Source of the DNA: Dehalococcoidales bacterium
GTDB taxonomy: Bacteria; Chloroflexota; Dehalococcoidia; Dehalococcoidales; UBA2162
Reading direction: 5' to 3'
Length of the DNA: 5,127 nucleotides
Assembly (NCBI GenBank): GCA_020343555.1
Contig: CP070800.1
Coordinates: 1,241,810-1,246,936 of the forward strand
Under the pieces are notes generated by a model that was not told the origin of the DNA, did not search any database, and was given only the letters and a program-made list of their open reading frames with translations. Of the stretch, positions 1 through 5,127 are shown one piece after another. How positions within the stretch are numbered: the first letter of the stretch is position 1; each line of letters begins with the position of its first letter. Position numbers and translations under genes: made by a program.

Positions 1-823
1 ATTTCTGACATCCCGCGCAGAAATATATACTGCCACCCATATACGCCTGTTTGACTATCATCTTCCCGCATACCGTACAGGGCATGCTGACGGTGTTTTT
101 ACTTAATTTCGTACGGTATCCTCCCGGTTCGCCGAACAGGTTCTTCTCCGTATCTCTTCCTCCCCGGTCGGTCATTTCCTTGAGGGTAGCCTTCACCGAG
201 TTAAAAAGTGATTCTCCTTCACCATCGTCCAGTGTCTCCACCTTTCGCTTGGGATGAATCCTTGCATTATAGAGAATATCCTGCAACACGCCGTTCCCCA
301 GACCCGGTACTCTCTGTTCGGTGGCAAGAAACGCCTTGGCACTCAAATTCTGAACTTCAGGAAAATTTACCATGGCAGAGAAATATTCCTGGTTGAACGT
401 ATCGGACAAAGGAGATGGTCTTTCCCTGGCTACATCATAATAGGGATTATCAAATTCTCCTTCTCTGAAACTCCACATTCCGCCGTACATCTGCACTGAT
501 GCACTGATCGCAGACATGTCCTCGAATTCCACGAGTAACTGGTGCTTTATCGGGCGCTTCTCGCCCTCACCGTGATATCTCAGGGTAACACCATCACCGA
601 AAAGAATGACAGAGCCGTCAGCCGCAATCTCCACCAGACCTCCATAGGATACAGTCGTACCGATAATTTTCCCCTTGAGTTGACCGTTGTAATCTGCAGG
701 ATCGCCATGGTACCAGGCGAACTTGTGGGGTGAATATCCTGCAATTACCTCTTTGATCTTCTTTCCGCTGATTGTTTCTGTGAGTTGTTTTGCCAGATTA
801 ACTGCTTCAGGTAGTTCTATCAT
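1..823 (-). CDS. Fpg/Nei-family DNA glycosylase-like protein, noncanonical, 3' end cut by window edge
   Basis: By fold this belongs to the formamidopyrimidine-DNA glycosylase/endonuclease VIII family, which excises oxidised bases and cleaves the abasic strand. I translated 274 codons without a stop. The N-terminus MIELPEA matches the family's PELPE start. A helix-two-turn-helix lies at about residues 157-192, with the QRVPGLGNG core (N177 kept) and ARIHP. A C-terminal zinc finger has C249, C252, C269 and C272, ending CQK. The reading frame leaves the window just after this; the next codon begins with T, so a stop there is possible and the protein is essentially full length. The start is fixed by AGGAGGT at 831-837, 7 nt upstream. 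It is the second gene of an operon, 19 nt after the hydrolase gene. Oddly, the proline nucleophile is replaced by Ile2, the hairpin RGK lysine aligns with glycine (YGGLVEI, about 60-66), and the zinc-finger arginine is glycine. The family call is firm; glycosylase activity is uncertain. Confidence 0.88.
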   Translation of the reverse strand, partial: MIELPEAVNLAKQLTETISGKKIKEVIAGYSPHKFAWYHGDPADYNGQLKGKIIGTTVSYGGLVEIAADGSVILFGDGVTLRYHGEGEKRPIKHQLLVEFEDMSAISASVQMYGGMWSFREGEFDNPYYDVARERPSPLSDTFNQEYFSAMVNFPEVQNLSAKAFLATEQRVPGLGNGVLQDILYNARIHPKRKVETLDDGEGESLFNSVKATLKEMTDRGGRDTEKNLFGEPGGYRTKLSKNTVSMPCTVCGKMIVKQAYMGGSIYFCAGCQK

Positions 824-830
824 TTTAATT

Positions 831-837
831 ACCTCCT
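831..837 (-). promoter_or_regulatory. Strong Shine-Dalgarno site of the Fpg-like gene
   Basis: AGGAGGT on the minus strand lies 7 nt before the ATG at 823-821, inside the 19-nt gap after the upstream gene's stop. It decides the start codon and indicates that the downstream gene of the operon is translated efficiently on its own. Confidence 0.85.
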
Positions 838-842
838 GTTAT

Positions 843-1580
843 TCACAGATTATGACGGACCAGTCTTTCCAGTTCGTTTTTCAGGAAGTTCAGAACAGCC
901 ACCTTTGGCTGGGTATCGTCATGTCCGGGCATAACCGTATCGGCATCGATCTCCTCAAACGTTTTTATCATCTCCGCTAACTTATCCCTGTCATACTCTC
1001 CGTTGTTGAAAGAAAAATCCCCACTTTCTGCATCACCTATGAAAACGATTCTCTCTTCCGGGACATGGACTAATACCGAGTCGATTGAATGTGGTGCAGT
1101 AAATTCCCTGATTTCGCAACTAATACCTCCCAGGTCAATGGTAATTGAGCTGGTAAATTCAATATCTGCTATGACAACCTTTATTTTACTCCTGTCCGGA
1201 TATTCCAGCCTGATACACTGGTCACAGAATTCTATTTCCTCACCTGACTGAAACCGCCTTTGCATGGCTTCATCGGTCCACTTCCATTGTTGTACTTCGG
1301 CAAGTTTCTCATTGGTTAAATAACTGGCTACTGTCTTCCCTGATACCGCATGCATCCCAAAGCTATGATCCCAGTGCCAGTGAGTGATCACAGTAAAGTC
1401 AGGCAGTCTCAGACCAGACTCCCTCAACTCCCGGTAAAACTTTTCTACATGGTCTGAAGAATTCCCGGCATCTACCGCCAGTGAGTATCTATCTCCCCTG
1501 ATATAACCGAGTATCGGTCTGTCCGTTCTTTCTTCTACCGGAAGGTAAAATATCCTGTCTGATATTCGCTTGAGTTCCAT
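843..1580 (-). CDS. MBL-fold metallo-hydrolase
   Basis: This is a 245-residue metallo-beta-lactamase-superfamily hydrolase, a cytoplasmic metal-dependent enzyme; the substrate cannot be read from the sequence. Visible metal-binding motifs are THWHWDH at 66-72 (H67, H69, D71, H72 of HxHxDH), APHSIDS with H164, IGD with D183 in the bridging-aspartate position, and PGH with H220. The VDAG strand at 36-39 is also typical. The length is that of a single-domain MBL protein, with no signal peptide or membrane segment. The start ATG has GGAGAG on the minus strand (1587-1592), 6 nt upstream. It is the first gene of a two-gene operon with the Fpg-like gene and has its own sigma70-like promoter. The superfamily covers thiolesterases, lactonases, nucleases and beta-lactamases. 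The compact WHWDH type without a beta-CASP insertion argues against an RNase J/CPSF type nuclease. The superfamily call is secure; the role is unknown. Confidence 0.93.
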   Translation of the reverse strand: MELKRISDRIFYLPVEERTDRPILGYIRGDRYSLAVDAGNSSDHVEKFYRELRESGLRLPDFTVITHWHWDHSFGMHAVSGKTVASYLTNEKLAEVQQWKWTDEAMQRRFQSGEEIEFCDQCIRLEYPDRSKIKVVIADIEFTSSITIDLGGISCEIREFTAPHSIDSVLVHVPEERIVFIGDAESGDFSFNNGEYDRDKLAEMIKTFEEIDADTVMPGHDDTQPKVAVLNFLKNELERLVRHNL

Positions 1581-1617
1581 GTAGTACTCTCCGATAATCT
1601 GTACTCATTCCCCTCCC

Positions 1618-1645
1618 ATTATATACTCGGAATATCCTGTTTCAA
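1618..1645 (-). promoter_or_regulatory. Sigma70-like promoter of the MBL/Fpg-like operon
   Basis: On the minus strand a -35 TTGAAA (1640-1645) is separated by 16 bp from a perfect -10 TATAAT (1618-1623). The predicted transcription start is near 1611, giving a leader of about 30 nt that holds the Shine-Dalgarno site of the hydrolase gene. This is the best promoter in the window and the main sign that the host is a bacterium. Confidence 0.75.
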
Positions 1646-1696
1646 CCTGTTTATTACAGATAAAGCCAGGTCAAATATAGTATAGGTATCGATAGC

Positions 1697-1734
1697 TGAC
1701 ATATGAGTGTCATATTTGACAAATTTTAATGACA
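1697..1734. promoter_or_regulatory. Cluster of TGACA motifs with a short dyad, possible operator
   Basis: Within the 199-nt gap 1581-1779, TGACA occurs at 1697-1701, 1717-1721 and 1730-1734, and its complement TGTCA at 1708-1712. A perfect dyad ATATGA-GTG-TCATAT spans 1701-1715. The second TGACA is part of TTGACA (1716-1721), a consensus -35 on the plus strand, but the only -10 candidates after it are poor (TTTATT at 19 bp). The cluster lies between the two divergent genes, where a regulator could act on either. The regulator is unknown, and short AT-rich dyads also arise by chance. Confidence 0.3.
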
Positions 1735-1764
1735 GTATTCTTTATTAATTTCACTTGAACATTG

Positions 1765-1773
1765 TGGTAGAAT
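1765..1773 (+). promoter_or_regulatory. Candidate extended -10 promoter placing the start at the ATG (leaderless)
   Basis: TGG followed by TAGAAT (1768-1773) fits an extended -10 (TGn plus five of six consensus bases). Only a weak -35 (TTAATT, 1745-1750, 17 bp spacer) is present, as is usual for extended -10 promoters. Transcription would begin at about 1780, the first base of the ATG, which would explain why no Shine-Dalgarno site precedes this gene. Confidence 0.35.
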
Positions 1774-1779
1774 TGTGGC

Positions 1780-2334
1780 ATGGATAACCCGGATAACGAT
1801 ATACAATCATCTGACATCGGTCGTAAATGGGCTGAATACCCGTTGGGATTGTGGCAGGTGATGAAAACGTGGTGGAGAAGCTCCAGGTCCTGGGAGTCCG
1901 AACGGTATACCTGGAGAATCAGTGATTTCGGCAATGTTTCCATAATCAGAGAAAGCTCGGGAAATTACCTAGCCTTGATTTCTGCGACACTCACCTATAA
2001 GAATACTGATGACAGATGCCCGTTGGATATTTTTCCCAGCCTTGTAATGTACATATCGCACATCGGTTCAGGCAGGGCGGGAGATTATTACAAATTACTT
2101 ACGCAAGATTTAGGCATACAACGCATAGCACCCGACGATTCTCTTAATGTAAACCATACGTTCAGCATGAGAACAAGCGCTCCGCCGTTACTGTCGGGGA
2201 TCGCGAAATGTATTATAAGAGGGACCATATCCGGTGAAATGAACCTGCCGACAGGAGTTATAAAAGGCAAACTAAAGCTCGATGGAAATAATACTTTCGA
2301 TACGAAAGTTACAAAAGAGTGGATACGTGAATGA
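1780..2334 (+). CDS. Hypothetical protein, probably a soluble beta-rich domain
   Basis: I do not recognise this 184-residue protein. It has no signal peptide, membrane helix or cysteine pair suggesting metal binding. Residues 1-45 are polar and rich in tryptophan (W18, W25, W31, W32, W38, W45). From about 46 on the pattern alternates in short strands (NVSII, YLALISATLTY, LDIFPSLVMYI, NHTFSM, CIIRGTISGEM, VIKGKLKL), which suggests a beta-sandwich; that is inference. The reading frame is open for 555 nt, longer than the opposite-strand alternatives here. No Shine-Dalgarno site precedes the ATG, and a possible extended -10 at 1765-1773 would make the mRNA leaderless. An alternative start is Met28 (1861), which has AGG nearby but also no good ribosome site. 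It stands alone, divergent from the hydrolase operon and convergent with the DUF1616 gene, 23 nt from that gene's stop. A real gene is likely but not certain. Confidence 0.62.
   Translation: MDNPDNDIQSSDIGRKWAEYPLGLWQVMKTWWRSSRSWESERYTWRISDFGNVSIIRESSGNYLALISATLTYKNTDDRCPLDIFPSLVMYISHIGSGRAGDYYKLLTQDLGIQRIAPDDSLNVNHTFSMRTSAPPLLSGIAKCIIRGTISGEMNLPTGVIKGKLKLDGNNTFDTKVTKEWIRE
2293..2309 (-). terminator. Weak hairpin at a convergent gene end, possible terminator for the DUF1616 gene
   Basis: A perfect inverted repeat, ACTTTCG-ATA-CGAAAGT on the plus strand, gives a 7-bp stem with a 3-nt loop. Read on the minus strand it is followed by ATTATTT, a partly U-rich tail, about 49 nt past the DUF1616 stop codon. 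It lies inside the last codons of the plus-strand gene and has only three G-C pairs, so it may be coincidental. The 23-nt convergent gap itself (2335-2357) holds only a loopless GGTAATTTACC palindrome and no terminator. Confidence 0.25.
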
Positions 2335-2357
2335 CTAATCGGTAATTTACCTGTTGG

Positions 2358-3203
2358 TTATTCAAGAACATCTATCCAGAGGTACAGTGGAGTGACCACA
2401 GGTTCAGTCTCATCTGCACGAAAAAGCGAGAACTCCACTTTCTGATTTACTCCTGAATGAGAAAAACCAAACGTGATTTCCTTCTTTAAAGTCTCGCCAT
2501 GTTCAAGTTTTATATCTCCAATCGTGTTAGTCAATTCTCCGTCGATCTTCACTTCCAGTCTGTAGGACATTTCCTCATGTTCGGAATTGGTGATGCTAAT
2601 TACTACCTTCGCTTCTTCGCCGATTTTCAACCGGTCGGGATAGTCGAAAGCATTACCCTCGACATTAAGGATGAATAATTCGGTAATTCTCTCTTCAGGC
2701 ACGGGATTGGTGATTTTATAACCCATTACTCCTACTGAGAATAGGATCACCAGAGTAAGACAGATGTACAAAGTTTTATCAAAATTGGGCGCTTCTCGCC
2801 ATCTCGATGGTGTATTCAAGCTAAACGATATGGAGAATCTTTCATATTCTACAAGACTTCGCCTGCGATACCATGCAACAGATGACATGATGAATATAAA
2901 CGAAGCCATACCGATTGCCACAGGTACGAGACGTATACCTGGAGGTATTAGATTCAGAGACAAGCTTATAAGAGGAACAATTGCTACGCTAAGTCCGATA
3001 CTCCATAGTACTCTTTCCCTTCCATTAATGCTGGTTTTTCGCGGGTATAAAGCAGCGATCAGGGAGTATCCAGGCAGAAAAAGGACAAAAGGGATTCCAG
3101 GAATTATTCGTAGTGGATTATCAGGCAGGAACAGGACACAGAAGAGAAGAAGGATTGAAACAAGATTCAGTGCTATCAATTCATCTTTTATTATTACCGA
3201 CAT
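2358..3203 (-). CDS. DUF1616 domain membrane protein
   Basis: This 281-residue membrane protein has the DUF1616 architecture. Predicted membrane helices lie at about 8-27, 34-54, 66-86, 91-111 and 143-162, followed by a soluble domain at 165-281 that is probably outside the membrane. Family hallmarks are the PGIPFVLFLPGYSL stretch (35-48), the ERVLWSIGLSVAIVPL stretch (63-78), and the C-terminal EERITELFILN...AFDYPDRLKIGEEAKVVISITNSEHE region (170-210), an Ig-like strand pattern ending LYLWIDV. The biochemical function of DUF1616 is unknown; members are often found in archaeal and Chloroflexota envelope or glycan loci (from memory). There is no clear Shine-Dalgarno site, but the ATG lies close to the expected family N-terminus and before the first helix. 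It diverges from the GT-C-like gene across a 155-nt shared promoter region, consistent with a joint envelope role, and is convergent with the hypothetical gene downstream. Confidence 0.9.
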   Translation of the reverse strand: MSVIIKDELIALNLVSILLLFCVLFLPDNPLRIIPGIPFVLFLPGYSLIAALYPRKTSINGRERVLWSIGLSVAIVPLISLSLNLIPPGIRLVPVAIGMASFIFIMSSVAWYRRRSLVEYERFSISFSLNTPSRWREAPNFDKTLYICLTLVILFSVGVMGYKITNPVPEERITELFILNVEGNAFDYPDRLKIGEEAKVVISITNSEHEEMSYRLEVKIDGELTNTIGDIKLEHGETLKKEITFGFSHSGVNQKVEFSLFRADETEPVVTPLYLWIDVLE

Positions 3204-3208
3204 AAGCT

Positions 3209-3230
3209 AATCTGTTATTAATATTAGATT
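3209..3230. repeat. Imperfect dyad in the DUF1616 leader
   Basis: The arms AATCT (3209-3213) and AGATT (3226-3230) flank a second symmetric core, TATTAATA (3216-3223), giving 9 of 11 paired positions. On the predicted DUF1616 transcript this lies at the very 5' end, just before the start codon and where a Shine-Dalgarno site is missing. It could be a weak A-U-rich RNA hairpin or a second protein site; the sequence does not decide between them. Confidence 0.3.
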
Positions 3231-3258
3231 GCCATCAGTATATCATGTATGATATAAC
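3229..3258 (+). promoter_or_regulatory. Predicted promoter for the GT-C-like gene (rightward)
   Basis: TTGCCA (3229-3234, five of six -35 bases) is followed after 18 bp by TATAAC (3253-3258, five of six -10 bases), preceded by TGA (3250-3252) as an extended -10. The start would be near 3265, leaving a leader of about 94 nt before the ATG at 3359. It overlaps completely with a leftward promoter. Confidence 0.5.
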
Positions 3259-3265
3259 ATGAAAA
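3237..3265 (-). promoter_or_regulatory. Predicted promoter for the DUF1616 gene (leftward)
   Basis: On the minus strand TTTTCA (3260-3265, four of six -35 bases) is followed after 17 bp by TATACT (3237-3242, five of six -10 bases) with TGA directly before it, an extended -10. The start would be near 3230, about 27 nt before the ATG. Its -35 lies beyond the rightward -10 and the reverse is also true, so only one polymerase could sit here at a time. Confidence 0.5.
3239..3256. promoter_or_regulatory. 18-bp perfect dyad, candidate operator within two overlapping promoters
   Basis: TATATCAT-GT-ATGATATA has perfect 8-bp arms around a 2-bp centre. Each end reads TGATATA outward and forms the extended -10 of one of two divergent promoters, so the symmetry may be that of the promoters themselves, of a bound dimeric regulator, or both. 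It sits midway in the 155-nt gap between the DUF1616 and GT-C-like genes. Confidence 0.55.
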
Positions 3266-3317
3266 GGTATTCACTTATGAATCTGATTAATACACTTAAA
3301 TAGATTATGGTAGTTTA

Positions 3318-3353
3318 TTGATAGACCACATCAAGAATAAATAACTATCAGGA
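3318..3353 (+). promoter_or_regulatory. Possible leader hairpin over the weak ribosome site of the GT-C-like gene
   Basis: TGATAG (3319-3324) is complementary to CTATCA (3345-3350), with a 20-nt loop, and a further G-U pair at 3318/3351 would extend the stem. The 3' arm reaches into AGGA (3350-3353), the only Shine-Dalgarno-like bases, 5 nt before the ATG. Pairing could partly hide the ribosome site. The stem is short and A-U rich, so this is a weak suggestion. Confidence 0.22.
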
Positions 3354-3358
3354 ATATT

Positions 3359-5020
3359 ATGGTAACAATTGCTGAAACAATTCCTAAATCCATAGTATTG
3401 CAGTTCTCTCTGAGGAGAATTTCCTTAATTCTTACTGTTATATCTCTGTTTCTATGGTCTCTAAGCCTTCTCTATGCTGAACTGAACATAGGATTCTACG
3501 GACTCTTCCATAGCTTCCCGTTTATCTTTTTTATAGCTCTTTGTATACTCACTATTGCTTCATTCATATTGTGGAACTCACCCCAAAATCACAGCACATT
3601 GTTATGCTTCCAGTTATGCTGTCTCATCGTAATGCTGTGGTTAACCCCAGTCCTGATTGGAAGTAATTCCGTGTTTATGGATACTACATATTCTTTCTAC
3701 TTCAGCTACATCGACTATATTAATCAATTCGGCCATCTCAATCCGGCATCACTCTGGTATCACAACTGGCCGGGTATGCCCATATTACAGTCTGTGTTTG
3801 CAGATATCACAGGGATTAATAGTCTTGATATGTTAGCCTTCTTCGGTACTTTTCTCATGCAATTTCTCGTATTGTTCCCACTCTATCTATTTTTCAAATA
3901 TACCATCGGCAAGAACAATTATGTTTGGGCAGCTATTTGGATATTTTACCTGGGTAACTGGATCGGCCAGATCTATGTTTCACCTCAGGGTATGGCGTTT
4001 TTCCTCTTTATGTTTGTGATTGCGGTGCTCATTAAAGCAAGCCTGGTAAAAGAAGGAAATGTCACGGTTGCAGAAAGACTGAAAGCTATCATATTAATGG
4101 CGTCTCTAGTGATAACCCACATACTAACTTCTATTGCCGGATTTCTCAGTATAGCGGCATTATGGGTCACAAAAAAATCAAAGTTAATCAGCATTCTGAT
4201 GATAGCGGGTGTATTTATTATTACCTGGACTGTGTATGGAGCCTCAACCCAGTTCGAATACCAGCTACCAATTTTTCTCGATCGTGCCTTCAGACTTGAT
4301 ACGTTGTTCAGCAGTTTTTTTACCGGGTCCAACACCACCACCAGTCTATCTCATACCAGTATTAATACTATCCGGATAGCATTCAGCGCTTTATTTTGTG
4401 TAATCGGTTTAGGTGGGTTCATCATCTCCCGCAAACTCAAAGAAAAAGCCGATAGTACCATTCTGGCTTTAGCGATAGTGGCAATATTCATGACATTCAC
4501 CGGTTTGTATACCTTTGAGCTCATAATGCGTACCTATATGTTCGTCCTGGTTCCCATAGGATATTTTGGTGTAAGGTTGCTCAATTACAGAACAACATCA
4601 GGGATTCTCTGTTTAGTGTTATTGATCGCGCTTCCTCTGCACGTAATTTCTCATTATGGTAATGCTGTCAGGGACACTGTACCTCGCGGTGAGATTGCAT
4701 ACTGGCATTTCATCCAGGATAACACGAAGGAGGGCTACCTGATAGGTGGTCTCAGACCTCGGGAATATTCATATGCGGGTTATTATAAAGTTGATTTACA
4801 GCAACTGGAATGTAATAATAATTTATTCACTAGTGAGTATATTAAGAGTGATACACCTCAATACATTAATGTTGGCAGGTACGAACAGTCGATACAGGAG
4901 TTTAATTACGATAATACCCAACTGATTCCGGAAGTTCGCGTCTGGTTGAAAGAATCCACTCACTATAACCTTATCTATGCCAACCGGGATGTGGACTTAT
5001 ATATTGGTGAAACCGAATGA
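3359..5020 (+). CDS. Polytopic membrane protein, probable GT-C-type glycosyltransferase
   Basis: This 553-residue membrane protein has about twelve predicted helices (roughly 21-40, 48-71, 82-100, 157-180, 187-205, 208-230, 242-266, 273-293, 338-356, 366-388, 390-408, 413-430) and a soluble tail at 431-553. After the third helix comes a long, presumably extracytoplasmic loop (101-156) with FMDTTYSF (D108) and YHNWPGMPIL (134-143), followed later by YVSPQGMAFFLFMF (206-219). A long acidic first loop on a many-helix scaffold resembles GT-C enzymes, which move sugars from lipid-phosphate donors at the outer membrane face. The tail (LIYANRDVDLYI) resembles the ends of such surface-glycan proteins. 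The family is inferred from architecture; donor and acceptor are unknown. The start has only a weak AGGA site 5 nt away. The stop overlaps the next gene's ATG (ATGA), so the two are translationally coupled. A polymerase or flippase of the same kind of pathway is the alternative. Confidence 0.75.
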   Translation: MVTIAETIPKSIVLQFSLRRISLILTVISLFLWSLSLLYAELNIGFYGLFHSFPFIFFIALCILTIASFILWNSPQNHSTLLCFQLCCLIVMLWLTPVLIGSNSVFMDTTYSFYFSYIDYINQFGHLNPASLWYHNWPGMPILQSVFADITGINSLDMLAFFGTFLMQFLVLFPLYLFFKYTIGKNNYVWAAIWIFYLGNWIGQIYVSPQGMAFFLFMFVIAVLIKASLVKEGNVTVAERLKAIILMASLVITHILTSIAGFLSIAALWVTKKSKLISILMIAGVFIITWTVYGASTQFEYQLPIFLDRAFRLDTLFSSFFTGSNTTTSLSHTSINTIRIAFSALFCVIGLGGFIISRKLKEKADSTILALAIVAIFMTFTGLYTFELIMRTYMFVLVPIGYFGVRLLNYRTTSGILCLVLLIALPLHVISHYGNAVRDTVPRGEIAYWHFIQDNTKEGYLIGGLRPREYSYAGYYKVDLQQLECNNNLFTSEYIKSDTPQYINVGRYEQSIQEFNYDNTQLIPEVRVWLKESTHYNLIYANRDVDLYIGETE

Positions 5021-5127
5021 AAAGCACTATCTCGATATCGATATCGCAATACGAAGATGCCTTCGATAATATTTGTCGAGCGTTAACTCACCTTCCACTG
5101 CTTAACCTCTCCAACAACGATACTGTC
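5017..5127 (+). CDS. N-terminus of a probable DUF362 family protein, cut by right edge
   Basis: An open frame of 37 codons starts at the ATG of an ATGA overlap with the preceding stop and stays open to the window end. GGTG about 6 nt upstream may serve as the ribosome site. The residues after the start (ISISQYEDAFDNICRALTHL, then a short linker ending NNDTV) match the opening of DUF362 proteins as I recall it: a strand with a tyrosine, a helix with an ALE-like pattern, then GDxVLIKPN. The decisive KPN motif lies beyond the edge, so the assignment is tentative. DUF362 proteins are of uncertain function, some fused to ferredoxin domains. Coupling to the GT-C-like gene implies co-production. Codons 5-9 encode alternating Ile-Ser from a 14-bp palindromic repeat. 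Confidence 0.5.
   Translation, partial: MKSTISISISQYEDAFDNICRALTHLPLLNLSNNDTV

Noticed and set aside
552..565. GGGCGCTTCTCGCC occurs exactly at 552-565 and again at 2787-2800
   Set aside because: Both copies lie inside unrelated genes and are read in different frames (GEKRP versus WREAP). One 14-base match in a window this size is not rare enough to call a repeat element.
1710..1943. A 77-codon minus-strand frame across the start of the hypothetical gene
   Set aside because: It has no ribosome site, no recognisable domain and low-complexity origin in AT-rich intergenic DNA; the plus-strand frame is much longer.
2341..2351. GGTAATTTACC palindrome in the convergent gap as a bidirectional terminator
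   Set aside because: The arms meet at a single base, so no loop can form, and there is no T-run on either side.
2764..3210. A 148-codon plus-strand frame opposite the DUF1616 gene
   Set aside because: It mirrors a well-supported DUF1616 membrane protein on the other strand, its translation is arginine-rich with no recognisable domain, and it lacks a ribosome site.
3296..3303. An archaeal TATA-like stretch (TTAAATAG) before the GT-C-like gene, which would suggest an archaeal host
   Set aside because: It is at a poor distance from the ATG for a typical archaeal leader, and the neighbouring sigma70-like promoters and strong Shine-Dalgarno sites fit a bacterium better.
3985..4341. A 118-codon minus-strand frame inside the GT-C-like gene
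   Set aside because: It is the antisense shadow of membrane helices, with no ribosome site or promoter, and is fully inside a convincing gene.

Overview
The window reads as chromosomal DNA of a bacterium with moderately low GC. Three observations support a bacterium over an archaeon: a consensus-like sigma70 promoter (TTGAAA, 16 bp, TATAAT) before the left-hand operon, strong Shine-Dalgarno sites before its two genes, and a Fpg/Nei-type glycosylase fold, which is mainly bacterial. DUF1616 proteins and GT-C-like surface-glycan membrane proteins are, from memory, shared by methanogenic archaea and Chloroflexota (Dehalococcoidia). An anaerobic Chloroflexota-like host is therefore a reasonable guess, but it is not proven.

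Layout. (1) Positions 1-1645, minus strand: a two-gene operon with its promoter. It encodes a metallo-beta-lactamase-fold hydrolase and then an Fpg/Nei-like H2TH zinc-finger protein, which is cut by the left window edge within about one codon of its likely end. The Fpg-like protein lacks the canonical proline nucleophile, the hairpin lysine and the zinc-finger arginine. (2) Positions 1646-1779: an intergenic stretch with a cluster of TGACA motifs and a short dyad. (3) Positions 1780-2334, plus strand: an unrecognised 184-residue protein that may be translated from a leaderless mRNA. (4) Positions 2358-3203, minus strand: a DUF1616 membrane protein. (5) Positions 3204-3358: a compact divergent control region in which an 18-bp dyad supplies the -10 elements of two overlapping, oppositely oriented promoters. 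(6) Positions 3359-5020, plus strand: a large polytopic membrane protein resembling GT-C glycosyltransferases. It overlaps by four bases the start of a further gene, probably DUF362, that runs off the right edge.

How the genes may work together. The left operon looks like housekeeping or DNA-damage accessory functions. The right half looks like an envelope or surface-polysaccharide locus: a DUF1616 protein with an extracytoplasmic domain, diverging from a GT-C-like enzyme that is translationally coupled to a DUF362-like protein. The shared divergent promoter suggests the two sides are controlled together or alternately. No RNA genes, CRISPR arrays, insertion sequences or phage genes were seen. 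The points most worth following are the residue losses in the Fpg-like protein and the symmetric divergent promoter.
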